Below the pieces are notes generated by a model, which saw only the letters and a list, made by a program, of their open reading frames with translations, was not told the DNA's origin and searched no databases. A stretch of 64,000 nt of DNA from an uncultured Alloprevotella sp. (GTDB taxonomy: Bacteria > Bacteroidota > Bacteroidia > Bacteroidales > Bacteroidaceae), in the NCBI GenBank assembly GCA_944322095.1, contig CALUNU010000006.1, forward strand, positions 51,230 through 115,229, given 5' to 3'. This document shows positions 60,732 through 64,000 of the stretch, one piece after another. The translations under genes were made by a program, and so were the position numbers. Position 1 is the first letter of the stretch, and the number at the start of each line of letters is the position of its first letter.

Positions 60732-61643
60732 TCAATGCAGTGTGCGGCATTTTTTAAATCCACACTGCTCAAATACTTTATCTACAATTTCGTACCCTTT
60801 TGGGGTGCCTATGCTTGCTTTATACCCACCCTTTGCCCCTCTTAGATTTTGCCGGCTAAACAAAAACTCCCACGGTTTAAAATTTGCGTAAGTAGTGCCA
60901 TCCGCTTTTTCTTTTTCCCCTAAACCTAAGCCGGCGGGGCGTCCCTCACTTGCACGGTCTGCCACGTACGCCAAAAGCGCTTTTGACCTCTTCCATACAT
61001 ACCGCCCGCGCTTACATTCGCAAAGCCCTGCTTCAATCATGGCGCTAAGTAATTTCCTGCATTCATTTGTGTTTAATTCATCGGGTAGCATATTCTCCTT
61101 GTCCTCATCCGTCTGCTCGTTGGATGCTGCCACCGGTGTCCCGGCCTCGCCCGTCTGTCCGTCGGATGCTGCCACCGGCTCCCCCGCCTCGCCCTCCCCG
61201 CTTTTCTCGCCATAGGCCTCCGCCGTTTGCTCTTGTTCGCCCCGCCTTAGTCTAAAAAAAACGCGCGCAAAACGAATGTTGCCAAGTATAGCCGCAAGGT
61301 TTTGAAAGTAGCCCATCCCCACTTGCTCCCAACATTTAAGCAATGCCATCGCATCCTCCCGCAATAGCAAAAGGGCCTCACCTAAACGCCGGTCATCGGT
61401 GTCTACTGCAAAATCTGTTGCCTGCTTCAATTTACTCGCTGTTTCTGAAAGTTCTCCGGTCAGTCTTTCTTTTAAATTATCATCCAGCTTTATCGTACCA
61501 CTACCCGCCGCGGGCATCCATGAGGGGTCAACCAATAGGCGGTGGTCCCGCAAAATTTGGCCCATATCGTCTATTAATCTGAATGCTTCGCTTCTCGTTA
61601 TGCTCGGTGTTGGTGGAAACGTGGGCTTACTTGTTTCGTTCAT
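60732..61643 (-). CDS. Hypothetical protein of the integrative element (303 residues)
   Basis: No family recognised. The N-terminal 140 residues are helical (SITRSEAFRLIDDMGQILRD ... LLLLREDAMALLKCWEQVGM); the centre (about 140-180) is an acidic linker holding a short duplication, GEPVAASDGQTGEAG / GTPVAASNEQTDED; the C-terminal 120 residues look like a winged-helix segment (NTNECRKLLSAMIEAGLCEC KRGRYVWKRS) ending in a Lys-rich tail. Coding seems sound from length and codon use. It precedes the 42-bp palindrome and rep operon. Confidence 0.72.
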   Translation of the reverse strand: MNETSKPTFPPTPSITRSEAFRLIDDMGQILRDHRLLVDPSWMPAAGSGTIKLDDNLKERLTGELSETASKLKQATDFAVDTDDRRLGEALLLLREDAMALLKCWEQVGMGYFQNLAAILGNIRFARVFFRLRRGEQEQTAEAYGEKSGEGEAGEPVAASDGQTGEAGTPVAASNEQTDEDKENMLPDELNTNECRKLLSAMIEAGLCECKRGRYVWKRSKALLAYVADRASEGRPAGLGLGEKEKADGTTYANFKPWEFLFSRQNLRGAKGGYKASIGTPKGYEIVDKVFEQCGFKKCRTLH

Positions 61644-61888
61644 CTTTTAACATTTTAAGTTTGATAATATTTCGGCATATAACTAAAACGGACGTTAAGC
61701 GCCTTTTTTGCCCGTTTGAGCGCTTTTCCCGCGCCGGGCGGGCAGTTTTCCCTGCTTGGCGTAAAAAGGGCTTAAATCGCCCCGTTTACGTTTGCCCCGT
61801 TAGGGGCGGTTAACCACGTCACCAATTGTTTGTATTACTACATTCGCGTTAACCCCGCGCCGGTTTTCAAGTCATGAAATAAACGCTC

Positions 61889-62215
61889 TCACGTCGGACG
61901 GCCCAGCCACAAGCGCCCAGCCGTCTGCGCCGGGGAGGCTTGCAGGGGGAGTTCTGCCCGCGCTGCCCTCCACCGTCTGTGCCGGAGCCGGGCCTCATCC
62001 TCCGCCGGGCAAAGTGCAGGAAGTGCCGCCGGCATCATGTAGCCCTGCCTTAGCCAGCGCCGTAAGGGCACCGCCGTTTGTCTGTCTATCGGTATTTGCC
62101 GCGTCATACCTAAATAAATTAAGCCCGCCAATCCATCGCCGTTGAGGCTAACCCCCGCTAAGCGGCTTTTAAGCCCGTCTAAGCGTTTATTTTGAGCGAA
62201 TAGCCCTCTATACAT
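61889..62215 (-). CDS. Hypothetical 108-residue protein of the integrative element
   Basis: Basic, Arg- and Ala-rich (MYRGLFAQNKRLDGLKSRLA, later VPLRRWLRQGYMMPAALPAL, RRWRAARAELPLQ), with no recognised domain. It lies 85 bp after the integrase gene on the same strand. The C-terminal half is GC-rich and could be chance; the first half has repeats of the AAGCGG type shared with the following non-coding 61644-61888, in which I see nothing further. Confidence 0.45.
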   Translation of the reverse strand: MYRGLFAQNKRLDGLKSRLAGVSLNGDGLAGLIYLGMTRQIPIDRQTAVPLRRWLRQGYMMPAALPALCPAEDEARLRHRRWRAARAELPLQASPAQTAGRLWLGRPT

Positions 62216-62300
62216 TTAATGCCATAAACACGCTTAAATCGCCGTATTTGCGACCGCCCGGGTTACACAATCCGCCGTGACACGCTCTGCCGGCGCCCGC

Positions 62301-63524
62301 TTATAATTTAAGCTCCGGCAAGCTGTTTATAGCCTCTTGTTTAAGGCTGTCAACCGCGCGCGTGTACTTTTCCGTATGTTTCAGCCCGCTGTGCCCTAAA
62401 AGGCTTGCCACGGTCTTTATATTCGCCCCGTTGTTGAGGATATTCACGGCAAAGGAGTGACGGGCGCAATGCCAGCTTATGTGTTTGTTTATCCCCGCCT
62501 GTTTCACCCATCTTTTAAGGGCTTTTAGGCACATTTCATAGCTGGGCAAGGGGAATATAAACTCGTCCCGTCTATCTGGCCTGCTTGGCTTCCCTATAAG
62601 CTTCAATATACCGTCGTTCAGAGGGATAACAACGCCGCTGCTTGCACTATGCCCCTTTGTCTTGCTCTGTTCAAATATCAATAGCTTGTTGGAAAAATCC
62701 ACGTTGGCAAATGTAAGGTCTTTCACATCACAAAATCTTAGCCCACAATAGAGGCAAAAGATAAAAGCGCGCCTTATGTTTTGGTTCTCGCGTTCATGGT
62801 GGGTTGCTATCAGTTGTTGTATCTCCTCCGGCGAAAGCACCTCTTTCCTAAGTTGTTGGTCGTCCCCTTTTATTGTTACGCCGGTGCAGGGGTTTTTCAG
62901 CATTACGTCGTGCTCTATGGCGTACTTAATCACTTTCTTAAACCGGGCATAGATGCTCTTGGCACCCTCGCCCACGCTTCTGCTTTGTAGGTACTCGGTG
63001 AAAGCCATAATCATGTCTTTTGTTATCTGCTCCGGCTTTATCTTCTCGGCAAACTTATTGTACTCCGGGGTGTCGTTCAGAAAGGTGGTGAAACGTTTAA
63101 GGGCTATCTCCACCATCCTAATATCTTTCTTAGTGTATTTGTCAATATAGGCTCGGAAATAGTCCAGAAAGTTTATATCGCGTTCCATTTTAAGTCTGTA
63201 ACCCTCTATGCTCTCTAAAAGCTGCTGCCCCCGCTCAAACCTAATCTTCTTTGCAAGCTCCACCGTTTCTTTGTTCTGTTGGCGTTCAAGCGGTGTTCTG
63301 GGGGCTTGCCAAAGGTATAGTTTCAGAAACTCGCGTTTCCGGTCTTTCTTGGCTACCTGCCTATCCAGCTTTTCACTATAAACCATCCGGTAGCCAAAAT
63401 AGTAATCCAAAAACAAGCTCTCCCTGCCGTCTGAAAGTATCTTCGCCCCCAACTTGGGGTTGTCAGTGGTGTCTTGGCTTATTAAGTAGGTGTTATCACC
63501 CCTTATCTCCTTTTTCTGTGCCAT
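62301..63524 (-). CDS. Tyrosine recombinase/integrase of the tRNA-Leu element
   Basis: 407 residues from ATG 63524 (MAQKKEIRGDNTYLISQDTT); an N-terminal extension would cover the promoter TACCTTTG at 63561-63554. An N-terminal arm-binding part (1-110), SAM-like core-binding domain (about 115-210; YFRAYIDKYTKKDIRMVEI) and catalytic domain. Catalytic residues visible: Arg263 (CGLRFCDV), Lys near 288-290, His352 and Arg355 (WHCARHSFA), His378 (LGHSG) and Tyr387 (EKYTR). Typical of Bacteroides element integrases. The right 27-bp repeat lies just upstream. Confidence 0.95.
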   Translation of the reverse strand: MAQKKEIRGDNTYLISQDTTDNPKLGAKILSDGRESLFLDYYFGYRMVYSEKLDRQVAKKDRKREFLKLYLWQAPRTPLERQQNKETVELAKKIRFERGQQLLESIEGYRLKMERDINFLDYFRAYIDKYTKKDIRMVEIALKRFTTFLNDTPEYNKFAEKIKPEQITKDMIMAFTEYLQSRSVGEGAKSIYARFKKVIKYAIEHDVMLKNPCTGVTIKGDDQQLRKEVLSPEEIQQLIATHHERENQNIRRAFIFCLYCGLRFCDVKDLTFANVDFSNKLLIFEQSKTKGHSASSGVVIPLNDGILKLIGKPSRPDRRDEFIFPLPSYEMCLKALKRWVKQAGINKHISWHCARHSFAVNILNNGANIKTVASLLGHSGLKHTEKYTRAVDSLKQEAINSLPELKL

Positions 63525-63577
63525 ACTCTTTTGCTCTTTATTTCCTTTGCTCGCAAAGGTAGGCATTTCCTTAAATC

Positions 63578-63604
63578 TGGGTAGCCAAAGGGTAGCCAAA
63601 AACG
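63578..63604. repeat. 27-bp direct repeat, right copy (possible integrase arm site)
   Basis: Identical to 57500-57526. It lies over the upstream part of the integrase promoter, where arm binding could repress integrase expression. Confidence 0.75.
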
Positions 63605-63716
63605 GCAAAATATAGTCTTTTTCGTGCAATTAATGGCAATGTACCATTTTGGGCTACCTATGATTTTCATGCACTTAGCTTCATTTGGGTACACTTTGTT
63701 TGCTGGGTACTTAACT

Positions 63717-63729
63717 GGGTCTGGGTACT
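63717..63729. other. attR (13-bp direct repeat)
   Basis: GGGTCTGGGTACT, matching the tRNA-Leu end. Two further partial copies, TTTGGGTAC (63683-63691) and CTGGGTAC (63703-63710), lie just inside it, possibly scars of earlier insertions. Confidence 0.8.
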
Positions 63730-63940
63730 GAGTTGGAGAAAGAAGAAATTCTTTCTCCTTTTTCTTTTTATTTCCTCGCAACTCATTGGTTTGCTGAAAG
63801 ATAAGGTCAAGCACTTTGTTGTAAGAGTTGGTTCGATATTTTTCTCCGCCAAATTCGATTTTTTCAGGGAACATCGAACTTATCAGCTTGATTTTTGTTT
63901 CAACAGGAGCATCCAAAATAAACTTATCTGAATTAGTCAA
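63730..63940 (-). pseudogene. C-terminal remnant of a serine recombinase
   Basis: A frame read from TTG 63940 with an in-frame stop just upstream. ILDAPVETKIKLISSMFPEK, then IEFGGEKYRTNSYNKVLDLI and FQQTNELRGNKKK resemble the C-terminal end of Bacteroidetes large serine recombinases (pattern FPEKxxFxGxxYRTxxxN); the catalytic N-terminus is missing. The frame runs on through attR into the element, so the true end is lost too. Low GC contrasts with the chromosome. Confidence 0.62.
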
Positions 63941-63941
63941 G

Positions 63942-64000
63942 ACTTAATCTGACAGTTACGCATAAAAAGAGTAGATTTGTAACATAAAAGCAGATTAAGT
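63942..64000. repeat. Inverted repeat at the right window edge
   Basis: ACTTAATCTG (63942-63951) and CAGATTAAGT (63991-64000) are perfect complements, with an inner GTTAC/GTAAC pair. It ends at the last base of the window, so it may be longer. It lies where the serine-recombinase remnant is cut. Confidence 0.65.

Larger units (their letters stand above)
57443..63729. mobile_element. Integrative element at tRNA-Leu, about 6.3 kb, with integrase and replication module
   Basis: Bounded by GGGTCTGGGTACT at 57443-57455 (tRNA 3' end) and 63717-63729. All seven genes read on the minus strand: integrase at the right end, a 108- and a 303-residue unknown, an HTH protein, a RepA-like ATPase, a VirE_N primase-like protein and an 85-residue unknown. 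GC is lower and codon use less GC-biased than in the flanking chromosome. No relaxase, conjugation, capsid or resistance gene is present, so it would need a helper to move between cells. Gene set resembles the replication part of Bacteroides mobilizable elements or a phage satellite. Confidence 0.85.

Noticed and set aside
57500..63604. The 27-bp repeats as the actual att sites
   Set aside because: The 13-bp repeat overlaps the tRNA 3' end exactly as expected of a tRNA-targeting integrase, and the 27-bp copies lie inside it with an internal double motif typical of arm sites. Not excluded without junction data.
63942..64000. Invertible (phase-variable) promoter
   Set aside because: The inverted repeat encloses only about 39 bp without a TAnnTTTG element on either strand, and the sequence ends here.

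Overview
The window reads as chromosomal DNA of a high-GC member of the Bacteroidota, most likely order Bacteroidales (genus not assigned). The signs are Bacteroidetes-type promoters (TTTG or TTG, 19-20 nt spacer, TAnnTTTG) before many genes, absence of obvious Shine-Dalgarno sites, Bacteroidetes-specific families (DUF6029, Omp28-like, DUF5686, DUF4252, DUF4248, sigma/anti-sigma pairs, T9SS-like C-termini), and myo-inositol-phosphate synthase with a CDP-alcohol phosphotransferase as in Bacteroides inositol-lipid synthesis. Four secreted glycosidases for host-type glycans (GH29 and GH95 fucosidases, GH35 beta-galactosidase, GH33 sialidase) suggest a mucosa- or gut-associated life. None sits beside SusC/SusD genes.

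Layout. 1-3.5 kb: a cytidylyltransferase start cut by the window edge, a GT2 glycosyltransferase, an Rpn/PDDEXK nuclease and a GH29 fucosidase, all on the minus strand. 3.5-6.9 kb: no genes; a nested tandem repeat (six full and one truncated copy of a 0.3-0.5 kb unit, each carrying 1-6 copies of a 42-bp subrepeat) followed by an array of about 21-bp palindromes. 6.9-10.7 kb: TlpA-like thioredoxin, DUF6029 barrel, Omp28-like lipoprotein and a sorted secreted protein. 10.7-16.7 kb: Pmp3, a RibD-like reductase, tRNA-Met(CAT), VanX-like peptidase, a methyltransferase and GH35. 16.7-17.7 kb: intergenic repeats. 17.7-25 kb: an ECF sigma/anti-sigma/DUF4252 operon with its own ECF-type promoter, an acyltransferase, and a TolC/HlyD/MFS efflux operon. 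25.3-28.2 kb: recO, tRNA-Glu, rpsT, ruvB, ybeY. 28.5-31.6 kb: ino1, CDP-alcohol transferase and an IspD/TarI-like cytidylyltransferase. 31.9-39.6 kb: DUF5686, a CMD-cupin fusion, an SLC13 permease and pckA. 39.7-40.9 kb: a DUF4248/amidase/lipoprotein cassette whose lipoprotein has u-spanin architecture. 41.2-41.8 kb: a second copy of the palindrome-array element. 41.9-57.2 kb: floA, sialidase, a PIN toxin with a small antitoxin, argB, U32 peptidase, a HAD-ribF-CPBP-dusB overlapping run, greA, HIT, GH95 and manC.

57.4-63.7 kb: a compact integrative element (about 6.3 kb) inserted at the 3' end of tRNA-Leu(CAA), bounded by 13-bp repeats. It carries a tyrosine integrase, a MerR/excisionase-like HTH protein, a RepA-like ATPase, a primase-like VirE_N protein and three unknown proteins, but no relaxase, capsid or resistance gene. 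Between the ATPase and primase genes lie three TGTACA pairs plus a perfect AT-centred palindrome, a candidate replication origin; upstream of the HTH gene lies a 42-bp near-perfect palindrome. Beyond attR is a truncated serine-recombinase remnant, so this tRNA looks like a repeat integration site. The best candidates for something undescribed are this element with its origin and operator, the nested 42-bp repeat locus, and the approximately 270-bp intergenic element shared by 6.4-6.7 kb and 41.4-41.7 kb.
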